Shown here in pieces: positions 9,786-20,201 of a stretch of DNA of 64,000 bases; the stretch's first letter is position 1, and every line of letters begins with the position of its first letter. Origin of the DNA: Rhynchopus euleeides (Eukaryota > Euglenozoa > Diplonemea > Diplonemida > Diplonemidae); the NCBI GenBank assembly GCA_963210315.1, contig OY723304.1:744001-808000 (forward strand), written 5' to 3'. Below the pieces are notes generated by a model, which saw only the letters and a list, made by a program, of their open reading frames with translations, had not been told where the DNA came from and did no database searches. A program made the position numbers and the translations under genes.

Positions 9786-11400
9786 GGCAGGCGTGTATCT
9801 ATTTCACGGAATGAAAATAGGAATTTGGGGAAAAATATTTTTTTGCACTATTTTTTTTGCAATTTTTTCCTTTGGATTTTATTGTGACCCTACTTGGTAT
9901 TGGTCGAAAATTTTATGTTCCCGGTCTTGGATGTGCTCAAACATTCAAAAGAACACATTTTCCGGGTGCAAAAAAAATTTGCACCCGGGGGTGGGCAGGC
10001 GTGTATCTATTTCACGGAATGAAAATAGGAATTTTGGTGCCCCTGACGACCCCATATTGCGTAGTTTGTGCGTAGTGAAAAGGGGGGGGGGGGGGTCTCA
10101 TTTTTTGATTTACTCAGCCATTCTCTGTCTCTATGCCGGGACCCCAAACTCAAGGAGTTCTTGCTGTTCCGGGGTCAGTGAGGGTGCAGGCGCTTCAGGT
10201 GCTGCAGGTGCTGCAGGTGCTGCAGGTTCTTCAGGTGCTGCAGCGCTGGCAGCCTTCGGTGCGGGTTTCGACGCAGTCTTTGCAGGTCTCTTTGGGGGTG
10301 CCCTTTGGCGCGGTGCCTGCTTCAGCTCGTCGGGTGGAAGCATCAACGCATCATTAAGCGGTGCCTGCTTCAGCTCCTCCGGGTGGAAGCGTCAACGCAT
10401 CATTAAGGAAGAAGGAAGCACAGTTGCTACGCTTTTTTGCAGCTGCAGGAAACGACACCATACCCAACAACAATCCCCAGACCGTCGAGGGAGAGTGGGC
10501 GCCTGGATCCCGTGACACAGATCTCTAGTGCCGTTGTGATCCCCTCGGATAACGTCTCCTGGACGTTGTCAGCGGTGGTTGCCTGTGTGGCGGTGACCTC
10601 CGTATACCCCGCGGGATCCAGTGCCAGTAGCGCCTTCTTCAGCTTTTCGTCGACCCCTCGGCCGACGCTCTCCTTGATGTCAAGGGCCACCTTCAGGGTG
10701 GCACCTCGCAGCGCCCTGAAGGCTGTGATCGTATCATCATTCACAATCTCGAGGGTGTTCTACGCGGCTCCTGGAACTCACTTCCTTCTCAGGTGTTTCT
10801 GGGCATGGGGCAACCTTGCCCAGGTGTTTCTGGAGTCCCGCCCCACATGTCGTGCGTTCTTTCGTACGGTGTATAGTGAGTTCTGGCAATAATTTTTTGC
10901 TCGGTCAGCGCAGTGCCTCCAGTCCTGTCTCAGTAGCCACACAGAAAGGGGGACCAAAAAAAACTGGGGGGGGACCAAAAAGCGAGACCCCCCCCCCCCC
11001 AGATTGCGTAGTTTGTGCGTAGTGAAAAAGGGGTAAATCAGGGGCACCAAATTTGGGGAAAAAATATTTTTTTGCACTATTTTTTTTGCACTTTTTTCCT
11101 TTGGATTTCATTGTGACCCTACTTGGTATTGGCAGAATTTTTTTATGTTCCCGGTCTTGGATGTGCTCAAACATTCAAAAGAACACATTTTCCGTGGCCA
11201 AAAAATTTTTTGCACCCGGAGGTGGGGATGGGGGTGGTGGTCACTACTTTTTTGCACCATTTTCCTTTGGGTTTTATTGTGACCCTACTTGGCATTGGCA
11301 GAATTCTTTTATGTTCCCGGTCTTGGATGTGCTCAAACAGTCAAAAGAACACATTTTCCGGGTGCAAAAAAATGTTGCACCTGGGGGGTGGAGAGGGGGG
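9786..11400. repeat. Dispersed repeat cluster with three copies of a 140-170-bp unit
   Basis: Three direct copies (about 9824-9990, 11051-11220, 11245-11383) share the phrases TTTGCAC, TTATTGTGACCCTACTTGG, ATGTTCCCGGTCTTGGATGT and AAAAGAACACATTTTCCG. The first copy is bracketed by a 41-bp direct repeat (about 9787-9828 and 9995-10037). A GCGTAGTTTGTGCGTAGTGAAAA motif occurs at about 10060 and 11005. Between the copies, at 10131-10760 on the minus strand, are two short Ala/Pro-rich and Glu/Thr-rich frames with a 50-bp duplication (about 10309-10404). They could be decayed exons, but I cannot support a gene. Confidence 0.6.
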
Positions 11401-11442
11401 TCGGAGGGCGGTGGTGTGAGGCTTGCTCTCGAGCTCAAACCA

Positions 11443-11504
11443 ACAGATGTTCACTACCGTGGCCTCCGGCGGCTGGGGGGCTCCGCCCCCCAGACCCCCC
11501 TGTG
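11443..11504 (-). repeat. 60-bp G-rich palindromic module, copy 1
   Basis: One of six copies in this window. In the forward sense the module starts ACAGGGGGGTCTGGGGGGCG, continues with AGCCCCCCAG and GCCGCCGGAGGCCACGGTAG, and ends GAACATCTG. The CTGGGGGG and CCCCCCAG arms can form a hairpin with a five-base loop. This copy is inverted and lies 160 bp from copy 2. Confidence 0.85.
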
Positions 11505-11602
11505 GCGTGTCTTTGCGCGACAATTTATCGTCCCCCCATGCGACATGTGCTATCTGTCAGTTGTGTTGTACTTGAGCGTATGCGACTATGGAGCCAGGCC
11601 AA

Positions 11603-11663
11603 CAGACGTTCGCTACCGTGGCCTCCGGCGGCTGGGGGGCTCCGCCCCCCACACCCCCCTGTG
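11603..11663 (-). repeat. 60-bp G-rich palindromic module, copy 2
   Basis: Same module and orientation as copy 1. Unlike the other four copies I could not delimit a host transposon around copies 1 and 2, although the AACAGA(T/C)G edge is retained. Confidence 0.85.
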
Positions 11664-12590
11664 GCATGTGCCTGGTCTTGGAGCCAAGCCCTTGCGCGTA
11701 CGGGGCTGCGGCATGTCGGTTCCAGCACCCTCGCGGGAGGCTGGGCCCGAGCACTGATCTCTAAGAGACGAACCACCTTGCGAATGCGATCGGGTTTGCG
11801 GGCTTGCGGCCATGACATCTCGAAAGGGTCGTCGTGGGCCCGTGATCATGTTTCGGGTTCGACTTGGTGGGCATCCGTGGCGATTCGCGGAACCACGTGT
11901 ATGTGTGCGAGGAAGCAAAGAGATAACACACCAGGAGCCACGCAGCACCAGGTCGACCTGGATCTGATCGAGCTCAGGGGGAAGGAAGCACAGTCACCAA
12001 AGTGATATCACCACCGGCCTCAACCACCAAACTGCAACCGCAGAAGTTCCGCTATTCTCACAAGGGAAGGCGCCCTGGGATGTAGCAGTGATTTGTGTGC
12101 AGCGCCATCAAGTGACACTGACCGCCTTGAACAGAGAGGTAGTGTACAGATGGCGATCAGTGAGAGGGCGTGCTGTGTCCTTCCACTTCCCCATCTACCT
12201 CCATTCGTTCACCGTTGTTGATAGCGATTTTTTCGCCATTTTTTCGAATCGTATGCATCGGTCAGGCCGAGTGAATCAAAATAGCGCAAAAATCACACCA
12301 AAATCTGTGTCTGAGGCACAGAAATCGTGCAAAAAATCACCCAAAAAAAGTGCAAAAAAACCAAAATAGGATTTCGAAAATCGGCCAAAATACCCCCAAA
12401 ATAGAGCCACACCTGGCCTGTGTTTGGAGCCCAGATGGCCAGCCAAAATATGGCATCCAAATCGCAGGCGGGTCCCGTCTTTTGTTGTGTGCCTTATGTG
12501 GCTTGTATGCTGTTTGTTGGCAGCCATCCTTATTAGCATAACCTGCTCCCATCCTACCACCCACGGTCTTCACGCTTGCCCCTTCACAGC
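11664..12590. other. Intergenic DNA, no supported gene
   Basis: Mixed unique sequence followed by an A-rich tract (about 12220-12400) with short repeated AAAAATCAC-like phrases. No frame with a recognisable domain. Confidence 0.45.
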
Positions 12591-12591
12591 T

Positions 12592-12669
12592 CCGGCTCCG
12601 GGTCCGCACCCTCATGCTCACCCGCACCCGCATGCGCACCCGCACGCACACCCGCCGCACCACCGCCCG
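12592..12669 (+). other. Possible His/Pro-rich exon
   Basis: The stretch is preceded by a pyrimidine-rich CTTCACAG and followed by GTAAGTGG, a good acceptor/donor pair. In one frame it encodes alternating Pro-His and Ala-His residues ending in HPPHHRP. The same 21-base end (coding HPPHHRP) recurs at about 14371-14391, after another CCACAG acceptor. Exon status is inference; splice phases do not join the two in the same His frame, so they may belong to separate transcripts. Confidence 0.3.
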
Positions 12670-13755
12670 TAAGTGGGGTGCAGAACGCGATGACTACCTA
12701 CCTCGACAGTTGAGTCACATTGATGTTATTGATTTATCCTTTCTCTTTTCAACCCCGCTCAGCGCAATACCCATGCAGGGTCACAATCCTTCGGACACCA
12801 AGACACACTGCTGCAGCCGAGCCATCCGTTGATGGGTCGTCCTGCAGCGGGATTTTGATTGCCGAAAACACACACAGAACGTCCAAGGCATGGCCAGGTG
12901 TCTTTTTTTAGCTGCATATCGATCACAAGCAAGTTGATCACGCATGTGAGTGCATGGTTACCCTTGCTCGAGGTTGGCACTGAATACCACCACGGCGACA
13001 GAGCCATTGCCGCTGTCTTCTCTCAATCGATGCTCGTTTTCTTTGTTTCCTTCCTGCGCCTGAAGAAGCGTCTTAGGCCCTGACGGCGGCAGGACGATCG
13101 GATTTCCCAACTTTTTTTGAGGCACTCATCAGGCTTATACCTTGGTATCTTCTGCCTGATTCAAAGCATCTGCGGGGCACCTGCCCCTCAACGAACCGCA
13201 CACCACAGGGCTGGAGAGGCCCAACGGGTGTCACATGTGTTCAACACAGCTGTTGATCTTAGCTTCTAGTTGAATTTTATCTTGTCTATCGATTTTTGTT
13301 TCACCCGCGTGTTCACTCCTGCCCGTAGAAAATGTGAAGCGAAAGTGTGCAGAGCGCGCACAGAACAACAGCACGGCTTGGTGGAGCGCAACTCGAAGGG
13401 TGCAGCAGCAACATGTCGATCGAGCCACCCCCTCTCCCGCTTGTACACCCCCCTGCAGATTCACCTAGTTTGCCGGACGTACTTTTTCCCCTTGGCAAAG
13501 CCTACCGCTGGTGTCCGGCGGGTTGGGTACCTGTTGGGACCCCGACTAGTCGGTAGTCTGGCCCCCCGACTACGGCGTCTGCCAGGGTCCGTTGTGTTCT
13601 AGTCCATCACTTCTGCCACGGTCCGTTGTGATTCGCACATTGGTCACCTGACCGCCCCATGTATTCAATGGCACATCACCCATCCCCCTGCAGGTCAATC
13701 GCCGCAAGCTCTTTGTATCGCTCTCTCTCCCGCTCTCTCAGCCACACAGTCTACA

Positions 13756-14010
13756 ATGGGCCCGAAGTGGAACCACCACCATCACCACCACCACCACCAC
13801 CACCACCCGCCTGCACCGGTGGTGGTCGTTCGCCCCGCTGTGACGCCTGTTGCGGTGGCTGTGCCTGTTGCGGCACCAGCGCCCGTTGCTGTTGCTGCTC
13901 CGGCCCCTGTGGCCGTGGCGGTTGCACCTCCTGCTGCCGCACCGTCTGTGACGATCAATGTGGGGCTCGGTGGCCGTATGTCATTTCAGTTTGTGCCTAT
14001 TATTTGGTGA
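13756..14010 (+). CDS. Small poly-histidine/Val-Ala-Pro protein (84 aa), hypothetical
   Basis: The frame starts at an ATG lying just after a textbook pyrimidine tract and AG (CTCTCTCCCGCTCTCTCAG, 13724-13742), which would suit spliced-leader addition. The protein begins MGPKWN, has eleven consecutive histidines, then a Pro/Ala/Val-rich hydrophobic stretch of repeated PVAVA-type units (about residues 18-65), and ends SFQFVPIIW. There are no introns within it. The histidine run suggests metal binding; the hydrophobic part could be membrane-associated. I do not recognise a family, and a low-complexity chance frame cannot be excluded, though composition and the upstream signal favour a real gene. 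Confidence 0.45.
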   Translation: MGPKWNHHHHHHHHHHHPPAPVVVVRPAVTPVAVAVPVAAPAPVAVAAPAPVAVAVAPPAAAPSVTINVGLGGRMSFQFVPIIW

Positions 14011-14337
14011 CTACCGGCGGGGGATGGGGCTTAATTGTATCCACAAATCGTGTCAAACTGCACGATGCGGGAACCATCTCAGCAAGTCAGACAAAATGTA
14101 GATCATATCCCAGCGGTTCTTTGCAATGCTTTATGGCACCTATCATGCAAAACCCTACCGTCTCCGGAACCACAAAAACCTACCGCTGAAGGGGGGCAAA
14201 TATTCCAAGCACAGACAGTGTTCCTTTCATGTTACCCATTAACATATCCGCCGCGATACACCATTGCCTGCCTTATACACTAGGAACTCGTCTCCCCCGC
14301 CCCCCCCTTCCAACCCTTCCCTCCCCCTTCCACAGGT

Positions 14338-14397
14338 CCGCATCACCATCACCACCACCACCACCACCACCCGCCGCACCACCGCCCGCGCTGGTGA
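14338..14397 (+). other. Possible His-rich terminal exon
   Basis: A CCCTTCCACAG acceptor is followed by a short frame encoding Pro, about ten histidines, then PPHHRPRW and a TGA stop. It shares its last coding bases with the possible exon at 12592-12669 and resembles the start of the 84-residue protein between them. I cannot identify the preceding exon, so this is a suggestion only. Confidence 0.3.
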
Positions 14398-14399
14398 AC

Positions 14400-16595
14400 A
14401 ACTGACGTGAGTGTTGCAGGCAGAACCGCTGTTCTGCCGAGCATACCAGCACGTGTTGTCTGAGGCGCATCCCTTTTCGGGCAAACCGGCCAGTGGTAGG
14501 AATGGAGGAATCGATGATGGCAACCAGCGTGATGTGAGAGGCGATCGTTACCCAATAGTCGACCAAACCTTTCAAGAGGTGAAAAAAAACAATGCGGGGG
14601 GGAAAATCTACCCTGTTCCCCCCATCCCCCTTCCCTCCCCCTCCCCTACTCTCAATTGCCTCCGGATTGCAGTGGAGAACATGAAGAGCAATGTGATGAT
14701 CTGCACTACGACAAAACGATCCCCGTGTGGGCATGGCAGGGGAGGGGGGGGGGGACGGGCAGTGTGAAACTGCCCGGAGAATCTACGAAACAACCCATTC
14801 AACGAACAATGTGGTATTCTCTTTGGTTCTGTCAGGCTCTGGGGGCTGATCTGACTGGCTTCTCGCATGGCATGTTGCGCTTAGACTTTCACTGCGGTTC
14901 CACCGGTTCCCGCCTCGCGCCTGCACCATGCGTCTGTGTGTCTGAGATCAGCCAGCCAGAGCCGACTTTCCAAATACGCCACAACAAAGCTCGCTAGAAG
15001 ATGGCTGGGATGGGGGGCTCCATGTGTGCCCTTCTGCAACATCTCCTCTAGCGCAGCCTTCTGCTTCAACTCATCCCTGTTTCGCCGGCGACGGGGGCCA
15101 CCGAGCCCCGTGAGCCGCTGGGTGCACTGACGCGAAGGGCGGGCAGTGTCACCGTCACCCCCCCCTCTCACTTTACCTTTGCCAGTTTTTTGTTTTATTT
15201 TGTTCCATCGGTATCTCGTTGATGCTGTGCCGGTTCTTTTTTTTTTGTGGCCCTTTCCCACTCAATTTTTTTTTGCTGCCGGATATCTTTGTCTGCGGGG
15301 GTCATCATTGTCAGAGTTGTTGTCCCTCAAAAAAAAACCTGGACATCGCCCAAAAAAATCGTTCAAAATATTTCCAAACGAAATCAATGCACACAATCCA
15401 AACCGCAACGCAATGCGCCGAGCGCGTCATCGATGCGATACACCCTGAGTTGGTCAGCACGCCCAGGCTTGTATTATGATTCCATCAGCAAATGCAAATG
15501 CCATCATCCGCTCACAAACACACACAGACGGGTGAAGGAAGGAAGTGACACGCAATGTGATCTCCGCAGTTGTTCTATTTTCTATTTTCTTACATCCCGC
15601 TCCCCCTGCTTCGGTGCATGTCTTGTTTCCGATAACAAGTGTGCACACCGGGCCTTTGGGGGTGCGTGGTTTCTATCTCTCTCTCTCTCTTTGTCCGGCA
15701 GCCTACCCCCCGCCCCCCACACACTTTTGTTTCAGCTCTGGCCGCATGTCGCATGTGCCCCCCGGCCCCTTTGACCCTTGCTCTTTGCAACTTCCTGAAC
15801 TTCACGGGGTGTTTGTCCGCTTTTCCCCCCTGCCTGAATAAGTGATGGCAGCCAAGAAATACTGTCTGCATACCGAGCCTGATATGGTGTCCTCGGCAGC
15901 CGTTTTGGTTGTGGGGAGTTCCCTCAGGATGCGGCAGCATTGCAGGCAGTGGGTGGGCAAAGGCTGCATCAGTCGTGCCGCCAAAAAAATGGTCAGGCGG
16001 TTGTCCGCCGATACCGACTCTGGGGGAGCACTGATGGAAACGTGGTGGAATCGACCAACAGAATGATGATGAATGCATCGGTGAAAAATATGCAAGAACC
16101 AAGCCACCCCTCCCCGCCCTCATCCGCCCATCAAGTCACATCGTAGCTTGTTGTTTGCTGTGCCACCTCACGTCACCCTCGGTGGTGGACATCACGAGTG
16201 CGTCACTACTCCTCCTAAAGAGTAAACGTTCAGATGCTGTGCTCCAACCCGCTCGCACCCCACCCTTCCACTGCTGCCTGCAGGACACACAGGGGCCCGT
16301 GGGTGGTAGAAACCATGTTGCGCAGATCGCGCGTTTTCCTGGGCAGCTTCTGGAAGCAGGTGTGCCCTTTTTTGCCCAACCATTGATTCGCCATCGGTGA
16401 ATACCCACGCAACATCATTGGATGTTGGGTGGCGGGGTGGTATTTTACTCGCCAGCTGGCTTCTCATTTCAGCAGTTGATTTGGTGGCAACAAGATTCAA
16501 GAGATGCTTGCAGTATTGCTGGCGGGATTGAGGCAGTACCTCATGGAGGTTTTCGTCATCCGGCATATTTTCCGACACAGTTCGAGGGTTTTCAC
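14400..16595. other. Intergenic DNA, no supported gene
   Basis: Frames here are short, overlap on both strands and lack domains. Several pyrimidine tracts followed by AG occur (for example near 15735), so small multi-exon genes may be hidden, but none can be assembled from sequence alone. Confidence 0.4.
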
Positions 16596-16599
16596 CTAA

Positions 16600-17158
16600 A
16601 CCCCCCTTACGACTATTGTTTACCTACAGGTATTGTTTACATAAAATTATTTACATGTATTGTTTACATCCGATTATTATTTACGTGCAAATATTTTATT
16701 TTTCGGGGGGTTCAAAAATATTTCCAAGGTGCTCTGAGGAGTGAGACTTGGTGCCTCTGTCACCAAAGTGACCCCACCAGGATCCGCGCAGGTTCCAAAC
16801 GTTCAAAAGAACGGGGTTTGGAAAGCCCGGTGAGGGGGTCCCGCCTGGGTGGGTGGTGTGGTGGGCTAGCTGCCTCCCAGTCACTGAATCAGACCAACAT
16901 TTCATGGATGAATCTTGGCACCGATACCACCAAAATGACCCCACTACGATCCGCACGGAGTCCGAAAAGGACAATGGAAGTGGAAAATCGCGATTCCGCA
17001 CAGGTTTCGAAAAAAAATGCTGAACTATGTAAACAGTACGTGCGTGTAAAATTATTTACACGTATTGTTTACAGTGAATATTATTCACAGCTATTATTTA
17101 CATGCACATCTACTATTTACATGAAGCCAGGTAAACAATAGCTGTGACCCCCCTTTAC
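16600..17158. mobile_element. MITE-like element with TATTGTTTAC subterminal repeats
   Basis: The ends carry inverted CTATTGTTTACCT motifs (about 16612 and 17147), with additional TATTATTTAC/TATTGTTTAC copies just inside in both orientations. Direct repeats CCCCCCTTAC and CCCCCCTTTAC lie immediately outside and could be a target duplication. Inside, a roughly 50-bp phrase (ACCAAAGTGACCCCACCAGG and variant) is present twice (about 16745 and 16911). No coding capacity. Confidence 0.55.
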
Positions 17159-17159
17159 T

Positions 17160-18871
17160 ATGTTTTTTACCGACGACTGCCATCACAATTGCCTCCGTCA
17201 TGTCACCACCCGGAGCGAAGAACCACCATGGCGGATTAAATTATTGCAAGCAATAATCACAGGCAATGCCGTGCTGCCATCCAGCTTGTCTGTCTCCCGA
17301 TGGAATTGTCTTCCGAAAGAGTGAAGCCGAGGCGCGCCACACCACATCCCACCACAGCGAGGAGTCGACAGTGAAGGCGGTGGTGGTCCCATTGACCCCG
17401 CGAGACGTCGTGAGTCGACGACGCCAAAATGGAACCTCCAGTCGGTATGGCACCAAGGCAGAGACGGGTCGACTTGTTACCATTGGCCTGAGGGTGGCTG
17501 AGCTACCTGGACCATCGTCCGGAGGGTTGGCGAACGGTGAGTCTCTGCCAACGGTGAGATACTGCCAAATGGAACACCCCCTGGCTGGCTGTTGCTGATA
17601 CAAATCTTGTTGTATTGATGCGTGTTGTGGGACATATGTCAGGTCTCGCTTGTTGGAACGCATCTTGCCGCAACCCTCACAAACACCCATCCTCACAGGA
17701 TGGTGAATACTACAACGTGCGCCCGACGTCGATGTCTGAGATGCGTCTGAGCAAAGTGTGGGACACCGAGCGTGAGCACAACCTCGATGTATGGCAACGC
17801 TGTCATAAGGCACATCAATGTTCTTCTCCAGAGGGTATTTATAGAGCCCGGCCACGGTGGCCAGGCCTGAGATTAACCCGCACTGCATCCTCCAATCATC
17901 CGATTTGTATTTTGACTTCCTTGTGCGAATCCCCCATAATCTGGGTCATAGCACCTGCCACACCCCCCTGCATACACCCCTCCCCCCACACACACAGGTG
18001 CTCCGACAGCCCTATTTCGTGATGGTCAAAAAATAGAGCCGCATCTAGAGTCTGTCACCACTCTCGCTGCTGCTGCTGCTGCTGCCGCTATTGTGTGTGG
18101 TGGAGACAGTCTGTGCCATTCATGTGGACACCGCCTTGGTTGCGCCAGCAACTCCTGCCTGCCACTGGGCAGTGGCAGCCAGAACAGGTTGCAGGAGCAG
18201 GCGACGGCCGCTCGCCGGGCGGGGCTGAGGAGTCTTGCAGTGGCCTCCTCTGAGGCCAGTGCACTCTGATTGGGTGGGCCATTGGCCATGGTTGGGTGTG
18301 CAGATGCTAGAGCTGACGCGGTGCGAGCCATCCAATGTCTTCCGGATGGGGCTGCAAGTGCAGCACGGCCAGTGAAGCTTTCGCACAGGGCCTTCGCATC
18401 CGACTGAGGGGGGGGCGCGTGCCGCGTCTTAGTGGATGTCTCAGCACGGCTACAATGTCTCTGCGTCTGAGGGTGTTGCGGAAAGAACACATGATGCGGT
18501 CACGGTCAACGCTGCATCGCGCCAGAAAAAATACGCCACGAAAGAACACAGCCCAGATAAGGTTGCACATAATACAATGCCGAACTCACCCAACCCCCAA
18601 TCCCAATCCCATTGCCCAATTTTGTTTTGTAACCTCAGGCAATGAAGGAAGGAATCGAACACGGAGCAGCAGCACCCTGCAGCAGGCAGTGTTTACCTAC
18701 GGTGCCTGCTGTAAGAAGAGCTACATCTCACCTCCTTACAGGTCGAGGTGTGTGCGTGCCACCACAACCTCTCCAGAATACTTCATCCGTGCGCTGCAAT
18801 GTGACTGATGTGTTTTGATTTTTTCCCCGGATTCATCACACAAACGACAGACACCATATTTTTTTTTGAGA
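17160..18871. other. Intergenic DNA, no supported gene
   Basis: Contains a CTG-type trinucleotide run (about 18065-18090) and an acceptor-like CCCCCCACACACACAG (about 17982-17997) but no frame I can assign. Confidence 0.4.
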
Positions 18872-18879
18872 GTTGTGCA

Positions 18880-19852
18880 CAGGGTATAAGATAGACTTTT
18901 TTTCTGGCGCCGTTTTCCGGTTTTTCTGGTTTTGAAAATTTTTCGCGCGCGCCTTCGGCGCGCGCGACCCGCGCAAACCCTCCCAGAATCTGAGAGGGCC
19001 CGGTGCCTGCGCGCGTCCTGTCGTACTGAGGCTGCTTGGTGGGGCAGGCGCAGCAGCTGCTTTGAAAGTTTGGACTCTCGACCAAAAAACCGGTCTGGTG
19101 CAATGCTTTTACACAGGGGGGTCTGGGGGGCGGAGCCCCCCAGCCGCCGGAGGCCACGGTAGTGAACATCTGTTCACTACAGTCTGGATTCGCTTGTAAG
19201 TAGGAAGGCTTCGCTGTATCGCAGCCCGGCCAGCAGGAGATCACTGGTCCTTGAGGGTTCAACCTTCAGGGTGGAGGAGGACGGGGGAGCGACCACTCGT
19301 GACAGGTGTGCGTTGTGGGTGGAGTGGGTGCACGACAGAATGGCCAAAGGGTCCACGAGATCTCTGCACACATTCCGTTATCGAGGAGATGGGCACCTAG
19401 CTGTGACGACAGGCAACAAACAAATCTCATCTGTTAGTTGCCCCCAATAGGCTTGGCGACCTTCAAGACTGCTTGAAAGTCGTTCGTGTTCTCGTCTCAG
19501 CCCTCCAGACTGCAGTCTTAGACTCCCTCTTAGACATGGTGGCTGGAGTCCACCATGTGTGCACCTTCAAAACAGAAGAGACCTGCATGACGAGGTCACC
19601 ACCCACCGGGCCATCCGCTAGGTCCATTTTTCTTCTCCGCTTCTCTGCCTTCTTTGGACTATTTGAGCTCTGTGCGGATCACGATGGGGTCACTTTCTAT
19701 TTTTTTATGGCGTTTTTTCTGACTGTTTTACTGTCCCAAAGTCACAAGAAAAACCGCCAAAAATGAGACCGACCTTTTTTTTTTTCCAGAAAACCGGGAA
19801 CCGGGAAACCCTGGTTTTGAAAACCGGAAAACCAGACCTATCTTATCCCCTG
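18880..19852. mobile_element. Non-autonomous hAT element (973 bp) with perfect 8-bp TSD
   Basis: The left end reads CAGGGTATAAGATAGAC and the reverse complement of the right end CAGGGGATAAGATAGGTC. Both flanks are the identical octamer GTTGTGCA (18872-18879 and 19853-19860), the diagnostic target duplication of hAT transposons. Near the left end is a strong GC hairpin (GCGCGCGCC TTC GGCGCGCGC, about 18941-18962), and at 19112-19172 a copy of the 60-bp G-rich module. It encodes no transposase. Confidence 0.9.
19112..19172 (+). repeat. 60-bp G-rich palindromic module, copy 3
   Basis: Inside the non-autonomous hAT at 18880-19852. The end GTAGTGAACATCTGTTCACTAC forms an additional perfect palindrome with the adjacent bases. 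Confidence 0.9.
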
Positions 19853-19860
19853 GTTGTGCA

Positions 19861-20201
19861 ACAACGCAGGAAACTGTGCCAGTGCAGATCCTTGCAGAAC
19901 TTCCCACACACTTCATGACAGGCGTGTGGGGTGTTCTCGCGATCGACGAATACCCTTCGGCTCTTCTATTGTTTCCCTTTCAGATTTGCAATAAAACACA
20001 GTTTTCGTTCGTTCTTCCACTTCACGTTCCCCCCCCTCCTCCCCGAAACCCCACCCACTCCCCACCCACAGGACACACCAGGGGTGGGATCAGCTCACCC
20101 ACTGCAGGGCGTGTGTCCCCTGCCTGCCGAGGGGGGGGGAGGGAGGGGCTGGGGACCCCCTCCCTGTTTGCGCCCCACCTGTCACCAGCGCATCCCACCT
20201 G
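19861..20201 (+). promoter_or_regulatory. 5' flank of the membrane-protein gene with likely trans-splice acceptors
   Basis: Pyrimidine-rich tracts ending in AG occur at TGTTTCCCTTTCAG (about 19970-19983) and CTCCCCACCCACAG (about 20058-20071). The latter closely resembles the acceptor of the gene's own second intron. Either could receive a spliced leader or a 5' exon; no upstream coding exon is evident. Confidence 0.4.

Noticed and set aside
10131-10760. A spliced minus-strand gene from two short frames
   Set aside because: Possible donor and acceptor sites exist, but the frames are Ala/Pro-rich, contain an out-of-frame 50-bp duplication and lie within dispersed repeats. No start or end could be placed.
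13756-13810. Vector contamination (His-tag) explanation for the histidine run
   Set aside because: Eleven histidines in mixed CAC/CAT codons sit in a longer frame with native-looking flanks, and no vector sequence is recognisable on either side.
18640-18665. tRNA-like T-arm (reverse complement of GGAATCGAAC)
   Set aside because: No matching acceptor stem, D-arm or anticodon arm could be folded in the surrounding 80 bases.
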